From Terrimonas ginsenosidimutans (GTDB taxonomy: Bacteria; Bacteroidota; Bacteroidia; Chitinophagales; Chitinophagaceae), in the NCBI RefSeq assembly GCF_022012415.1, contig NZ_JAKLTR010000014.1, forward strand, positions 62,001 through 126,000: a stretch of 64,000 nucleotides of DNA. Direction: 5' to 3'. Every line of letters starts with the position of its first letter. The first letter of the stretch is position 1. The notes beneath the pieces were generated by a model. It made no database searches, was not told where the DNA came from, and saw only the letters and a program-made list of their open reading frames with translations. Positions 17,779-27,533 of the stretch are shown piece after piece. The translations under genes and the position numbers were made by a program.

Positions 17779-17970
17779 CTACTCCTCCACTTCAACCTTT
17801 CTTTTTGACAGGAATCCCAATCCCAGAAACGCTATCCAACTTGGATACAGCAATGCAAAACCTGTATGCACAATGCTATTCTCAGCTACGTTGGCAAAAC
17901 AAACATGCAAGGCGATGGTCAGGATGAGGCCGACTGCTCCTATCTTATAAAATGCGTTGAGGTTGCTCAT
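17779..17970 (-). CDS. Small membrane protein, 63 residues, function unknown
   Basis: Two hydrophobic segments are visible (IGAVGLILTIALHVCFANV at about 10-28 and LLYPSWIAFLGLGFL at about 40-54), followed by a short charged tail, SKRKVEVEE. I recognise no family. The frame is convincing because it fills the gap between the inverted repeat at 17738 and another at 17978, starts with ATG and has a sensible two-helix layout. Localisation would be the inner membrane. Confidence 0.55.
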   Translation of the reverse strand: MSNLNAFYKIGAVGLILTIALHVCFANVAENSIVHTGFALLYPSWIAFLGLGFLSKRKVEVEE

Positions 17971-17977
17971 ACAATTC

Positions 17978-18012
17978 TGTTTTCGTAGGTAGGGAAATTT
18001 AATACGAAAACA
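17978..18012. promoter_or_regulatory. 10-bp inverted repeat upstream of the small membrane protein gene
   Basis: TGTTTTCGTA (17978-17987) and TACGAAAACA (18003-18012) are exact reverse complements separated by 15 nt. It starts 8 bp upstream of the small gene's ATG and 71 bp after the esterase stop. It could be an operator for the small gene or a 3' hairpin of the esterase mRNA; there is no T tract. Confidence 0.5.
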
Positions 18013-18082
18013 AGATAGAGAACCCCGAAGGACTGGTATAATGGTTTTTACGGCTGAAATTCCCTGAATATCTCCTACCTCA

Positions 18083-19042
18083 TTAAGGCAACTTAGTGAA
18101 TATATCGCGTGTATCTCCGTTGACGATCAATCCGCGTCGTTTTCCCGCTTGTGTAAACTCCACGTCTACAGGCAGTTCCTCCTCAATGAAAAAGAGTTTT
18201 TCCGATACAGGTCTTAAGGTGACCGAATTATTACGATTGGTTTTTACCAATAACCTGCCCGCATCAGGGGTAATATAGAGCGTATCATTTTTATTCACAT
18301 AAGTGCCGGCCAGCGTGGACAAGACCTCTGGTGCTACGGGTTTTTCCTTATAAGCAAATCTTTTCTTTGATAACATCCATTCATACAGACTGTCAGTGTT
18401 ATAGGCAGCGGTCCAACTATCATGTTTTACTTCGGGATAAATGGTCAGTCGCGCTGTTGGATTGGTCTTTCTCACGGCGGCGACCATCTGCTCACTTTGT
18501 TGAGGCAAGACCACATCATCCTTCCCACCGTGAAATGCCCAAACGGGCACATTGCGCAAACGCCATGCAGTGGACGTATCACCACCGCCGCAAATGGGAA
18601 TGACGGCGGCAAATTCCTGCGGGAACTGGGACGCCAGTTTCCAGGCACCATAGCCTCCCATGCTCAAACCTGTGACGTATACACGATCTTTATCAACCCT
18701 GTAGCGCTTCTTCAGATCGGTCAGCAGATCATACAGTTCGATCGGATCCCAACCAATACGGCCGTCGGCCTGTGGGGAGACCAGGATAAAAGGATATTTT
18801 TTCCCTTTTTCCACAAGCATCGGTGGGCCATTCACTTTAACCTTCTGTACATCTGTTCCGCTTTCTCCACTGCCATGAAGGAATAACATCAGGGGCCATT
18901 GCTTGCTTGTGTCGCTGTCATATCCTTCCGGCATATACAGTAGATAGCGCGTTTCGCGGGTAAAACTGCGCGCTGTTTGCTGGGAATGAGTTGTTATCGC
19001 TGAACAGATGAGCAGCAGTAAGGATAAGAGTATATGGCGCAT
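18083..19042 (-). CDS. Secreted alpha/beta-hydrolase esterase (polyhydroxybutyrate-depolymerase/phospholipase-like)
   Basis: 319 residues with a signal peptide (LLSLLLLICSAITTHSQ). The alpha/beta-hydrolase core covers about 25-240: oxyanion region LMLFLHGSGESG, nucleophile elbow GLSMGGYGAWK, acid-loop region AFHGGKDDVVLP and the likely catalytic His in VKHDSW. The last 75 residues form a small beta-rich domain (GTYVNKNDTLYITPDAGRL) like the C-terminal domains added to other Bacteroidota hydrolases. Exported to the periplasm or outside. The ester substrate cannot be told from sequence. It is divergent from the GH16 gene. Confidence 0.87.
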   Translation of the reverse strand: MRHILLSLLLLICSAITTHSQQTARSFTRETRYLLYMPEGYDSDTSKQWPLMLFLHGSGESGTDVQKVKVNGPPMLVEKGKKYPFILVSPQADGRIGWDPIELYDLLTDLKKRYRVDKDRVYVTGLSMGGYGAWKLASQFPQEFAAVIPICGGGDTSTAWRLRNVPVWAFHGGKDDVVLPQQSEQMVAAVRKTNPTARLTIYPEVKHDSWTAAYNTDSLYEWMLSKKRFAYKEKPVAPEVLSTLAGTYVNKNDTLYITPDAGRLLVKTNRNNSVTLRPVSEKLFFIEEELPVDVEFTQAGKRRGLIVNGDTRDIFTKLP

Positions 19043-19180
19043 CGGGATCTTATTAAAATGAAGGTTAAAATGAATTTACCTCATTTTTTGATGGGAAAAC
19101 AGTTTTTGTCCCTGTTTGGTACAAAGACCGCCGTTCTGCCGTCTTAACAAAAAGAATCCACTCCTTCTGAATCAAATTTT

Positions 19181-20293
19181 ATGAAAAGAAATCTCCTTCG
19201 GTTTGCTGTTGCCTGCTGTACCATAGCCATGGTCTTTTCCTGCAAGAAGTCAGGCGGAGACCCCGCGCCGGCCCCTCCTGCCCCACCGCATCCAAATCCG
19301 CCGGCAAACAATAATCCTCTCATTCCTCCAACCGTCTATTCCGGATATTCACTTCTCTGGAATGATGAGTTCGATGGATCACAGATCGATGTGAACAAAT
19401 GGAATTTTGAAACAGGTACCGGCATCGACGGAAATTTCGGCACCGGTCAGCTGGATCGTGCGCGGCCGGACAATGCAACCATTGCTACAGGCATCACAGA
19501 TGCAAGCGGAAACTGCCTCGCTATCGTCACCAAAAAAGAAAGCTATATCGACCGTAACTATACCAGCGCAAGACTGAATACGAAAGACAAAGGCTCCTGG
19601 GGACCAGGGCATCGGATAGAGGCAAGAGTGTGGGCGCGGGACGTACGTTATAAAGGTCAGGGATTTGCCTTCTGGATGATGCCGCAGGAAATTCCGGCCG
19701 GGCAGACATCGCTGATGTGGCCACAGGGCGGGGAGATCGATATTATGGAATATGTAGGCACAATTCCCAATCATAACCTCGGCAGTGTTCACTATGCATG
19801 GTCATGGGAAAACAACCAGTATCAAAGCTGGAATCATGGACATAAAGGTGGTTATTATTCCTATGCAGATAAACAGGTGCCCTCTGCCAATCCTCCATAT
19901 GGCGGATGGCCTGCTCCGGCATCGGATCTTAATACCGGCAGCGGGGGCTTTCATACTTATCGGATCGACTGGTATGCAAACAGGATCGAGTTTGCTTTGG
20001 ACGACCAGGTGTATCATATCAATTATTTTAAAGACGGTGATGCTTTTGATAATGGGGTTCCCAACGGGCAGGACCAGGATGCACGGGTAACGATCAACGG
20101 GAAGCGCGTATTTGTATCAGAATACTCGCATCACTTTGCGGAATGGGCGCCTTTCTCCCATAAGTTCTTCATACTGCTGACAGCTGGTGTAGGTGGAAAT
20201 GATAACCAGACCTATGGCGGAGCAATTGTCCCGAATGCAGTGTTCCCCTGTACAACGTTTATTGACTGGATACGGGTGTATAAGAGGAATTAA
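19181..20293 (+). CDS. GH16 family beta-glucanase/laminarinase-like lipoprotein
   Basis: 370 residues with a lipoprotein signal (MVFSCKK), then a Pro-rich linker (about 28-50) and a GH16 catalytic domain to the end. The family active site is EIDIME at 185-190: Glu185 nucleophile, Asp187, and Glu190 acid/base. Segments WNDEFDGSQIDVNKWNFE and RTYRID-like FHTYRIDWYANRIEF are also typical. GH16 enzymes cut beta-1,3 or beta-1,3/1,4 glucans and some galactans. The lipid anchor places it on the cell surface or in the periplasm. It is monocistronic and not next to a SusCD pair. Confidence 0.93.
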   Translation: MKRNLLRFAVACCTIAMVFSCKKSGGDPAPAPPAPPHPNPPANNNPLIPPTVYSGYSLLWNDEFDGSQIDVNKWNFETGTGIDGNFGTGQLDRARPDNATIATGITDASGNCLAIVTKKESYIDRNYTSARLNTKDKGSWGPGHRIEARVWARDVRYKGQGFAFWMMPQEIPAGQTSLMWPQGGEIDIMEYVGTIPNHNLGSVHYAWSWENNQYQSWNHGHKGGYYSYADKQVPSANPPYGGWPAPASDLNTGSGGFHTYRIDWYANRIEFALDDQVYHINYFKDGDAFDNGVPNGQDQDARVTINGKRVFVSEYSHHFAEWAPFSHKFFILLTAGVGGNDNQTYGGAIVPNAVFPCTTFIDWIRVYKRN

Positions 20294-20309
20294 GATCATT
20301 TTTATTTGA

Positions 20310-20410
20310 CAGGCGTAGGAGTAACGCAGAGAACGCTAAGAAAATCGCAAAGAGCGCAAAGATTATGTCTTCGCTCCCTTTGCGATTTTCTTATATCATT
20401 GAGCGCCCTG
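20310..20410. repeat. GCGTAGGAGTAACGC-type inverted repeat
   Basis: The left arm begins AGGCGTAGGAGTAACGCAGA. The best-paired part is AAGAAAATCGCAAAG (left) against CTTTGCGATTTTCTT (right), with weaker pairing outside. It lies in a convergent gap between the GH16 gene and the efflux operon, next to a conventional terminator for the latter. Confidence 0.8.
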
Positions 20411-20416
20411 AATTAT

Positions 20417-20449
20417 AAAAAGCCCGGTTCCGCAACAAGGAACCGGGCT
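20417..20449 (-). terminator. Rho-independent terminator of the efflux operon
   Basis: On the minus strand an 11-bp perfect stem (AGCCCGGTTCC and complement, 7-nt loop) is followed by a run of T. It lies about 80 bp after the RND gene stop. Confidence 0.85.
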
Positions 20450-20527
20450 CATCATCGATTACATAAAGCCTGTCAATTTCAAAACCAATCTTTGTTTTTA
20501 TTGCTGATAGATACTGTTGCCTTTGTT

Positions 20528-23500
20528 TTATATATGCGAGGGAGTAAAACCATCTTCTCCCGGCTCAAATTCTTCTGTCATTTGTTCATCGATCGATTTA
20601 CCTTTTTTGTTCCTGTTCATCCGTGTTACGATCTTATCGAATACAGAATACATCACAGGTACCACTACAAGTGTCAGGAACAGTGAGCTGATCAACCCTC
20701 CGATGATCACCCATGCAAGACCGTTCTTCCATTCTGCACCGGCCCCTTTTGCAATAGCGATAGGCAGCATACCGATCACCATGGCAATGGTGGTCATCAG
20801 GATCGGACGCAAACGAGCATGGTTTGCATCGATGAGTGCCTGGTAAGTACTTACACCTTCTGCTTTCCGCTGATTGGTAAAATCGACCAGGATGATCGCA
20901 TTCTTCGCCACCAGACCGATCAGCATGATCAATCCCAGAATGGTAAACAGGTTAAGCGAATTGTTCGTCAATGCCAGCGCAAGGAATGCCCCGATGATCG
21001 CCAGCGGAATCGAAAACAACACCACAAAGGGATATATGAAACTGTTGTACAATGCCACCATGATCAGGTATACCAGCACGATCGCGGCAAGCAAGGCAAT
21101 ACCCATCGAACCAAAACCTTCACTCTGATTTTCCATATCACCGCTCCATACATAGCTCACACCGGTTGGCCGCGGCAGCTTGTCGAACAATGCCTGCCAT
21201 TCAGCTGCAACAGTACCCGAAGGCCTTCCAACACTTTGTGCTTCGATCGTTACAGATGTACTCTTATCGCGGCGCTCTAACTGACTCGGCCCACTTGCCT
21301 CTTTAACCGTTGCAAACTGGGACAGACGAACCTGTTGTCCCTGATCATTGATAAAAAGAAGATTGCTTACATCGCCGATATTCTGCCGGTTGAATTTTTC
21401 ATAGCGGATATTGATATCATATTCATATTCTCCCTGGCGGAATTTACCATCTGTATTCCCACTGAAAGCAGTTTGCATCGTACTACCCACCGTAGATAAT
21501 GACAACCCAAGAGAGGCCATCTTATCACGATCCACCTGTACGTTGATCTCCGGATTGCCCGCTTCAACAGACAAACGCATTTCGGTTGCACCCGGGATCT
21601 TCTTTAATTCTGCCATAGCTGAATTCGCAAAACGCATTACGCTATCCAATTCGGGGCCGGTTACCACTAACGCTAACGGTGCCTGTTCAGCCGTACCAAG
21701 AATACTCACCGGTACGGTTTTCACCTTTGCACCGACCAATACTTTTTGCAGTTCCCGTTTGATCTTCACCGCGTAAATATTCGACTCATCTTCCCTTTCT
21801 GTCTTGGGTACCATCTGCACGGTGATCTCGGATTTATAGGCGGTGCTTTGAGTACCGCCGGTACCACCATCGCTACTTTGACCGATGGTGGAGATCAGCT
21901 TTGTGATCTCTGGCTTATGCTTCAGGTATTCTTCTGCACGACGGGTCATTTGATTGGTTTGTTCTATCGAAGCGTCTTTAGGCAATTCGATCTGAACAAG
22001 GAACTCGCCACGATCCGTTTTGGCAAAGAACTCTGCACCGATAAAGCCGGCGCCAACAAGTGCGAAAGATCCGAAGAATAGCACCAGCATAGCAACAAGA
22101 GTTGTCTTCTTATGACCAAGACACCATTTCAAAATACCAGTGATCCAGTTGGTAAAATTATCAAGACCGCGTTCGAATGCAAGAATGATCCTTCCAAAAA
22201 TATTTTTCCCGGTGATCTTCTCCAGCTTACCAAAACGCGATGAAAGCCATGGAACGATCGTAAAGGAACTTAATAATGAAAGAAGCGTTGCAATGGAAAC
22301 CGTCACACAAAACTGTTTCAGGATATCTGCGGCAAGCCCTGTACTCAGCGCGATCGGGATAAATACTACCACGATCACTAATGTGATAGAGGTTACAGTA
22401 AACCCGATCTCCTTTGTTGCATCATACGCAGCACGAACACGGTTCTTTCCCATCTCCATGTGACGGTAAATATTTTCCAGTACAACGATCGCATCATCCA
22501 CCAGGATACCTACCACGAGCGATAACGCAAGCAGCGACATCAGGTTGAGCGAGTAACCCAGCAACTGCATTCCAATGAACGTGGCGATCAGTGAAGCCGG
22601 AATGGCCACCATTACGATCAACGCATTCCGGATACTGTGCAGGAAGAACAACATTACAAAGGCAACGAGTACGATCGCAAGGATCAGGTCATGGATCACT
22701 GCATCAGCTGACTGAAGCGTATATACGGAACTGTCGCTGGCAATATCGATCTTCAGACCGGCGCTGGAATAATCTTTCTGCAGTTTCTCAATGCTGGCAG
22801 TGATCTGCTCGCTCACGGACACGGCATTCGCATCAGACTGTTTGATCACCTGCAAGGCGATCGAACTTTGCTGATTTACGCGTGCGAGTTTCTCGACATC
22901 TTTTTGCGTATCCTGAACGTCGGCTACATCTTTCAGCCGGACCTGTGAGCCATTCTTTGTAAGAATAACGAGGTTACGTAGTTCTTCGACATTTTTATAC
23001 TTTCCTGCAAGACGGATCAGGATATCCTGCTCACGCGTTTGCACACTTCCCGTTGGGAAGTCCAGGTTCGATGTAAGAATGATATTCTGCAACTGACCCA
23101 GCGAAAGACCAAAGCCCTGTAATTTGACGGCATCGATATTCACCTGGATCTCCCTTTCCTGGCCACCGATCAGGTTTACCTGTGCAACGCCCTGTACACG
23201 GGATAATACCGGTGCAATGCGTTTGTCCATCAGGTCAAAGAAGGCCGCTTCATCCATTTTTCCCGAGGCTGATAAGGTCATGATGGGAAGATCATCCAGT
23301 GAGAACTTATTGAGCGATGGAGGATCCACATCATCCGGCAGATCGCCGAGGATGGCATTTACCTTACGCTGCGCATCATTCAGTGCATAGTCAACATCGG
23401 ATCCGCTGTTAAGCGTGATCGTGATGATGGAGAGACTTTCGAATGATTTTGTCTCGAGTTTTTTGATATTCTCCATTGAAGACACCGCGTCTTCGATCTT

Positions 23501-23695
23501 TTTTGATACAGTGTTCTCTACTTCACTCGGTGAAGCGCCGGGGTATATCGTTGTAACCGATACAACGGAGGGAGAGAACTTGGGAAGCAACTCATAGTTC
23601 AGCGAAGTGTAACTAAGTATGCCGCCCAGTATCAGTATGGTGAACAGCACGATCACGAGTGTCGGCCGCTTTATCGATACTTCTGCTATTTTCAT
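20528..23695 (-). CDS. RND-type efflux pump inner-membrane permease (HAE1/AcrB-like)
   Basis: 1055 residues, normal for the family, with 12 predicted membrane helices and two large periplasmic loops. The N-terminus KRPTLVIVLFTILILGGILSY is TM1. Proton-relay region: VVGILVDDAIVVLENIYRHME carries the paired Asp residues of TM4. TM10-12 region: IGLVAKNAIILVDFTNQRK. The C-terminal tail is Asp/Glu-rich. The family drives proton-coupled export of drugs, detergents or other hydrophobic compounds through a tripartite complex; no heavy-metal (CusA) methionine signature is obvious. Last gene of the operon, 27 bp after the adaptor gene. Confidence 0.96.
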   Translation of the reverse strand: MKIAEVSIKRPTLVIVLFTILILGGILSYTSLNYELLPKFSPSVVSVTTIYPGASPSEVENTVSKKIEDAVSSMENIKKLETKSFESLSIITITLNSGSDVDYALNDAQRKVNAILGDLPDDVDPPSLNKFSLDDLPIMTLSASGKMDEAAFFDLMDKRIAPVLSRVQGVAQVNLIGGQEREIQVNIDAVKLQGFGLSLGQLQNIILTSNLDFPTGSVQTREQDILIRLAGKYKNVEELRNLVILTKNGSQVRLKDVADVQDTQKDVEKLARVNQQSSIALQVIKQSDANAVSVSEQITASIEKLQKDYSSAGLKIDIASDSSVYTLQSADAVIHDLILAIVLVAFVMLFFLHSIRNALIVMVAIPASLIATFIGMQLLGYSLNLMSLLALSLVVGILVDDAIVVLENIYRHMEMGKNRVRAAYDATKEIGFTVTSITLVIVVVFIPIALSTGLAADILKQFCVTVSIATLLSLLSSFTIVPWLSSRFGKLEKITGKNIFGRIILAFERGLDNFTNWITGILKWCLGHKKTTLVAMLVLFFGSFALVGAGFIGAEFFAKTDRGEFLVQIELPKDASIEQTNQMTRRAEEYLKHKPEITKLISTIGQSSDGGTGGTQSTAYKSEITVQMVPKTEREDESNIYAVKIKRELQKVLVGAKVKTVPVSILGTAEQAPLALVVTGPELDSVMRFANSAMAELKKIPGATEMRLSVEAGNPEINVQVDRDKMASLGLSLSTVGSTMQTAFSGNTDGKFRQGEYEYDINIRYEKFNRQNIGDVSNLLFINDQGQQVRLSQFATVKEASGPSQLERRDKSTSVTIEAQSVGRPSGTVAAEWQALFDKLPRPTGVSYVWSGDMENQSEGFGSMGIALLAAIVLVYLIMVALYNSFIYPFVVLFSIPLAIIGAFLALALTNNSLNLFTILGLIMLIGLVAKNAIILVDFTNQRKAEGVSTYQALIDANHARLRPILMTTIAMVIGMLPIAIAKGAGAEWKNGLAWVIIGGLISSLFLTLVVVPVMYSVFDKIVTRMNRNKKGKSIDEQMTEEFEPGEDGFTPSHI

Positions 23696-23722
23696 GAATC
23701 TCTTTTTTTGTAAATGGCCGTG

Positions 23723-24799
23723 TTATTTCACAATTGATACTTTCGTGCCGTCATTAAGATTGATCTGACCGCTGGTGATCACGGACTCTCCTTCAGAAAG
23801 TCCTTGCAATACTTCCACCTGATCTCCCATCACACGACCCGCTATGACCTTTTTAAGTGAAGCTGAACTATCTTTTCCAACAACGAAAAGCTGGTTACTG
23901 CTTACGCTTCCGACGAATGATGAACGCGGGATGGTGATCACAGGAGCCTGTGAAGGAAAGCTGAAGATGGCTGTTGCATACATACCTGCTTTTACAAGAT
24001 TGCCGGGGTTGGCCGCCAGTTCAACTTCGATCGGAAAACTTAATGTAGCATCTGCCTTTGGAGCGATGAAGGTAACTTTACCGGTAAATTCTTTATCCGG
24101 GAATACGCTTACATGTATGTTTACTTTATCTCCTTCTTTTAACTGCGCCACCTGTCCTTCGTTTACAGTTGCCTGCAGTTTCAGTCGGGAAACATCTACC
24201 AGTTCGAACAACTCTGTCCCGGGAGCCACTACAGCTCCTGGCTCGATGAGACGCTTATTGACAATGCCATTGATGGATGAGCGAACATAAGTATCTCCCA
24301 CTTTTATCTTTGCCTGGGCAAGTTTTGCTTCGGCATTGCTGAGGGCCAATATTGCCTGGTCCACCTGTTGCTGTGTTACACCGCCAGTTTTGAACGCATT
24401 TTCATAACGTTCCTTGTCTTTCTGTGCAACCTGGTAAGCAGCCTGCGCGCTTTCCACATCAACATTCAATTGATCTGCTTTGATGATAGCGAGGGTCTGT
24501 CCTTTACTTACACGGCTGCCTTCATCTACCAGCACTTGTGTAACCCGTCCTGAGTTCTCAGAAGAAAAGTTCAATTGTTGCGAAGGAATGAAATTGCCAT
24601 TAGCGGTAAAGTCCTGCTGAAGAGGTTGCTTCTTCACCTCCACCACCCTCACGGCTACGCTACCATCAGCTTGTGCCACGATGGCTGTTTTCGCTTCATT
24701 TTCCTTTTTATTACTGACCAGTACCGACCCGATAGCGAAGCCGGCGGCTGCAATGATCACGATCGTTAAAACGATCCTTACCAATTTCTTTTTGTTCAT
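23723..24799 (-). CDS. RND efflux periplasmic adaptor (membrane fusion protein)
   Basis: 358 residues. An N-terminal membrane anchor (VRIVLTIVIIAAAGFAIGSV) is followed by the biotinyl-lipoyl-like half (NFSSENSGRVTQVLVDEGSRV), an alpha-helical hairpin (about 110-160, AQAAYQVAQKDKERYENAF), the second lipoyl half (VRSSINGIVNKRLIEPGAVV) and beta-barrel/membrane-proximal domains. It bridges the RND permease and the TolC-like channel encoded on either side. The helical hairpin is short compared with E. coli AcrA. Confidence 0.95.
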   Translation of the reverse strand: MNKKKLVRIVLTIVIIAAAGFAIGSVLVSNKKENEAKTAIVAQADGSVAVRVVEVKKQPLQQDFTANGNFIPSQQLNFSSENSGRVTQVLVDEGSRVSKGQTLAIIKADQLNVDVESAQAAYQVAQKDKERYENAFKTGGVTQQQVDQAILALSNAEAKLAQAKIKVGDTYVRSSINGIVNKRLIEPGAVVAPGTELFELVDVSRLKLQATVNEGQVAQLKEGDKVNIHVSVFPDKEFTGKVTFIAPKADATLSFPIEVELAANPGNLVKAGMYATAIFSFPSQAPVITIPRSSFVGSVSSNQLFVVGKDSSASLKKVIAGRVMGDQVEVLQGLSEGESVITSGQINLNDGTKVSIVK

Positions 24800-24841
24800 A
24801 ACATTTAAGTTGCAGTATAAACGGTTGTTGTTTGTTGTATC

Positions 24842-26233
24842 CTATTGGGCTGAGACCAGCAGGCTTTTTAACTGTCCCTGTGCTTTTAGTAACTGGATCT
24901 GTGCGATCCGGTAATCAAGCAATGCGGACGAATAGTTGTTTTGGGATTCTGTCATCTCATTTTCTGAATTGATCAGATCTGTCAGGCTGGCCAATCCCTG
25001 GTTATAGTTATTCATCACGTTGAAATAAACTTCTTTAGCAAGGGCGGCATTCTCTTCCTGTGTTTTCAGGATAAGCTGGTTATTGGTGATCTGCATTTTC
25101 GCATTTTCGAAATCTTTATTCAGCGATAAAGACATTTTCGAAAGATCTTCGTTCAGTTTGCGGATGCTGACGTCTGCTTTGCGCACACGTGCGCGTGTAG
25201 CAAATCCATTGAAGATGGGGATCTTTAATGTAAGCCCCATTGAAGCATAGTCGAACCAGTTCACTCCCTGACTCGTTCCTTTGAACAAAGGAAACCTGTT
25301 ACCAAGTCCCTGGTAAGAATAGTTACCCGAAAGCGAAAGGCTTGGATAGTATTCAGCTTTGTACGCCTCTTTCTGGAACTCGAGCAATTTTGCCTGCTGG
25401 GTAAGTGTGCGGTATTCCAGCCGCGTGCCGATCTGAAAATCTGCGTCTGCCGCGGCACCGAGTGCGTCAGCAGATCTGTCTTTTGCAGGGATGACAATAG
25501 GCAGCTGGATCGGCATTCCCATTGCAAACTTCAATTCGTTCTCTGCAAGGATCACCTGGTTCAATAACTGCTGCCGTTGCGTGTGCAGGTTCGAAAGGTT
25601 CACTTTCGTACGATCTACGTCAATTCGTTTGGCGAGTCCATTTTCAAACTGACCGGTGATGATATCGCGGACGCGGGTGGTATTTTTGATATTACTGTCA
25701 ACGACTGCGATCTTCTGTCGTTGGATCAGGATCTGATAGTAGAGAGATGCGACATTTTCGATCACCTGCTCTTCGGTCAGCTGTGCCTGCAGGCGGTAGT
25801 ATTCCTGTGTTGACTTTGCGGCTTTCAACCCGGTGAACACGGATTTATCAAACAGTGCCTGTGATACGTTCACACCTGCATTCGCGTTCCATTTCTGGCC
25901 GAATGCTACAAGTAATGTAGTGCCGGGCTGACCAACGAAATCACCCGGAAGTGCGCTTTGCTGCAGGATCGGATTGTAGTTCAATGAGGCATTGCCACTT
26001 ATCTGGGGAAGCGCCCCGGATCTTACTTCTTCAATTTCATAGCCGGCATTTTCCTGGTCGAGGCGCGCTTTGCGTGCATCCTGGTTTGCCTTCAATGCAT
26101 ATTGCAACGCTTTCTGCAGCGTGAGTTCTTCATCAGGCTGCTGTGCCTGCGCGCAGGTCGTGATGAATATACAGCACAACAGCAGCATAAGCCAGTTCTT
26201 TTGTGGCTTGGTAAATGGGATTGTTTGTTTCAT
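24842..26233 (-). CDS. TolC-family outer-membrane efflux channel
   Basis: 463 residues from the start at 26233, which gives a signal peptide (WLMLLLCCIFITTCAQAQ). An in-frame extension to 26284 would overlap the tetR stop and is unlikely. The protein has two OEP repeats of about 200 residues with long coiled-coil helices (ALKANQDARKARLDQENAGYEIEEVRSG cut short here: ALKANQDARKARLDQEN; second repeat LLEFQKEAYKAEYYPSLSL). It forms the trimeric exit duct of the pump. It lies 13 bp after the tetR gene and 42 bp before the adaptor gene. Confidence 0.95.
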   Translation of the reverse strand: MKQTIPFTKPQKNWLMLLLCCIFITTCAQAQQPDEELTLQKALQYALKANQDARKARLDQENAGYEIEEVRSGALPQISGNASLNYNPILQQSALPGDFVGQPGTTLLVAFGQKWNANAGVNVSQALFDKSVFTGLKAAKSTQEYYRLQAQLTEEQVIENVASLYYQILIQRQKIAVVDSNIKNTTRVRDIITGQFENGLAKRIDVDRTKVNLSNLHTQRQQLLNQVILAENELKFAMGMPIQLPIVIPAKDRSADALGAAADADFQIGTRLEYRTLTQQAKLLEFQKEAYKAEYYPSLSLSGNYSYQGLGNRFPLFKGTSQGVNWFDYASMGLTLKIPIFNGFATRARVRKADVSIRKLNEDLSKMSLSLNKDFENAKMQITNNQLILKTQEENAALAKEVYFNVMNNYNQGLASLTDLINSENEMTESQNNYSSALLDYRIAQIQLLKAQGQLKSLLVSAQ

Positions 26234-26246
26234 ATAATTGATCAGA

Positions 26247-26864
26247 TCAGTTTTCGAGCGTAATTCCGGACAATTGGCGTTCAACCAGTGCGCGGCCTGA
26301 TGGTCCGCAGAGCCCGAATAAGAAGTGTGTGATAAAATAGTTCTTCACGGAAAGCGGCGAAAGATGCTGATTACGTTTTCCAATAACGGCGCAGCAATTA
26401 TCCATCATGAACAAGGCGTTTTCCACAAGTAGTTTGCTATCCCAGTTGTTGGTATAAAATTCTTCTTTCGCACCGCGGGAAAAGTTTTTTTGAAGAAAAT
26501 CTTCCAGCACGTGTTGTTTGAATTTCATGCATTGCTCGTAAGCCGGGTAGCAATAGGCATGGAGATCCTGCAGGGAGGTCGATTGCCAGGTGATATTTGA
26601 ATCGATGATATCATTGGTTACGCTGATAAATTCACTGATTGCATTGGCAGAAGATCGCTCTGCGTTTTTGATCGAGTCTTCCAGTACATCGAGGTTGGAC
26701 TGAACCACTTCATAAAGCAGGCTGGCCTTGTCTGTAAAATGCGTATAGATCGTTTTCTTGGAGATCCCGAGCGATTTTGTAAGCTCATCCAGGCCTGTAT
26801 TGCGGATACCCTGGCGGATCATCAGATCCCGGGCCGCTGTCAGTATCACGTTTCTTTCTATCAT
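26247..26864 (-). CDS. TetR/AcrR-family repressor, first gene of the efflux operon
   Basis: 205 residues. The N-terminal helix-turn-helix domain (about 5-50) reads ILTAARDLMIRQGIRNTG, then ELTKSLGISKKTIYTHFTDK, a standard TetR recognition helix. The ligand domain is not assignable. It is followed 13 bp later by tolC, so the repressor controls its own operon, as is common for pumps. A palindrome at 26892-26907, 28 bp upstream of the start, is the likely operator. A second TetR gene lies directly upstream. Confidence 0.93.
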   Translation of the reverse strand: MIERNVILTAARDLMIRQGIRNTGLDELTKSLGISKKTIYTHFTDKASLLYEVVQSNLDVLEDSIKNAERSSANAISEFISVTNDIIDSNITWQSTSLQDLHAYCYPAYEQCMKFKQHVLEDFLQKNFSRGAKEEFYTNNWDSKLLVENALFMMDNCCAVIGKRNQHLSPLSVKNYFITHFLFGLCGPSGRALVERQLSGITLEN

Positions 26865-26891
26865 TTCAACATTTTATTTCAACAATTTATT

Positions 26892-26907
26892 TTGACATTT
26901 TTGTCAA
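26892..26907. promoter_or_regulatory. Candidate TetR operator in front of the efflux operon
   Basis: TTGACA-TTTT-TGTCAA is a perfect 6-bp palindrome with a 4-nt centre. A near-identical site lies upstream of the second tetR gene at 27534-27549. Its position close to the start suggests overlap with the promoter. Confidence 0.6.
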
Positions 26908-26927
26908 TTACCGGGCAAAAAAAACAG

Positions 26928-27527
26928 CTATTTAAATAGCATTTCCAAAATCAGCTCGCGTCTTTCCTTCAGCAGTTTTTTATACTGCTTATCATTCTGA
27001 TCGAATGCCAGCTGGTACATACCCCGGAAGGTGATCGGATGGCCCATCAGTGAAGTCAGCGTAAGGAAGAAGTGTATTGCGCTGCTCGCCCGGATCGTTC
27101 CCTTTTTGCGCTCTTTTTCTACTTCCTTCAGAAAATGACTGATCTTCTCACGCATTTCCTTGTTGTGTGCCTGCTTCTCAGAACCTTCGGAAACATCTTT
27201 AATGCTTGTGATCGTATAGATATCCATAAATGGATAATCGAATACAGATTCCAGCAATTCATCGATCATCAGCCCGATCTTTTCCCTAAAGGGAAGATCC
27301 ATTTCAAAAAGGCGTCCCATGCGTTCCTCTATCTGCTGGCGGGCATCTTTCAATACAAGCTCAAACAAATGATCCCTCGAACGGAAATAATAATTCACCA
27401 GCGTCCTGTTCACACCCGCAGCATCGGCAATCTCCTGGGTAGTTGCCCTGAATTTACCTTCCGAAAAGAATAACCTCTTTGCGGTTGCTTTGATCAATTC
27501 CTCTGTCTGGCTATCGCGGATCGGCAT
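26928..27527 (-). CDS. Second TetR/AcrR-family regulator
   Basis: 199 residues. The helix-turn-helix region reads ATAKRLFFSEGKFRATTQEI, then ADAAGVNRTLVNYYFRSRDH, with the Y-Y-F turn typical of TetR. The C-terminal ligand domain (LMIDELLESVFDYPFMDIYT) is not similar to that of the neighbouring TetR. The stop is 63 bp upstream of the first-tetR start, so readthrough into the efflux operon is possible. An operator-like palindrome lies 7 bp upstream of its start. Confidence 0.93.
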   Translation of the reverse strand: MPIRDSQTEELIKATAKRLFFSEGKFRATTQEIADAAGVNRTLVNYYFRSRDHLFELVLKDARQQIEERMGRLFEMDLPFREKIGLMIDELLESVFDYPFMDIYTITSIKDVSEGSEKQAHNKEMREKISHFLKEVEKERKKGTIRASSAIHFFLTLTSLMGHPITFRGMYQLAFDQNDKQYKKLLKERRELILEMLFK

Positions 27528-27533
27528 AGATGA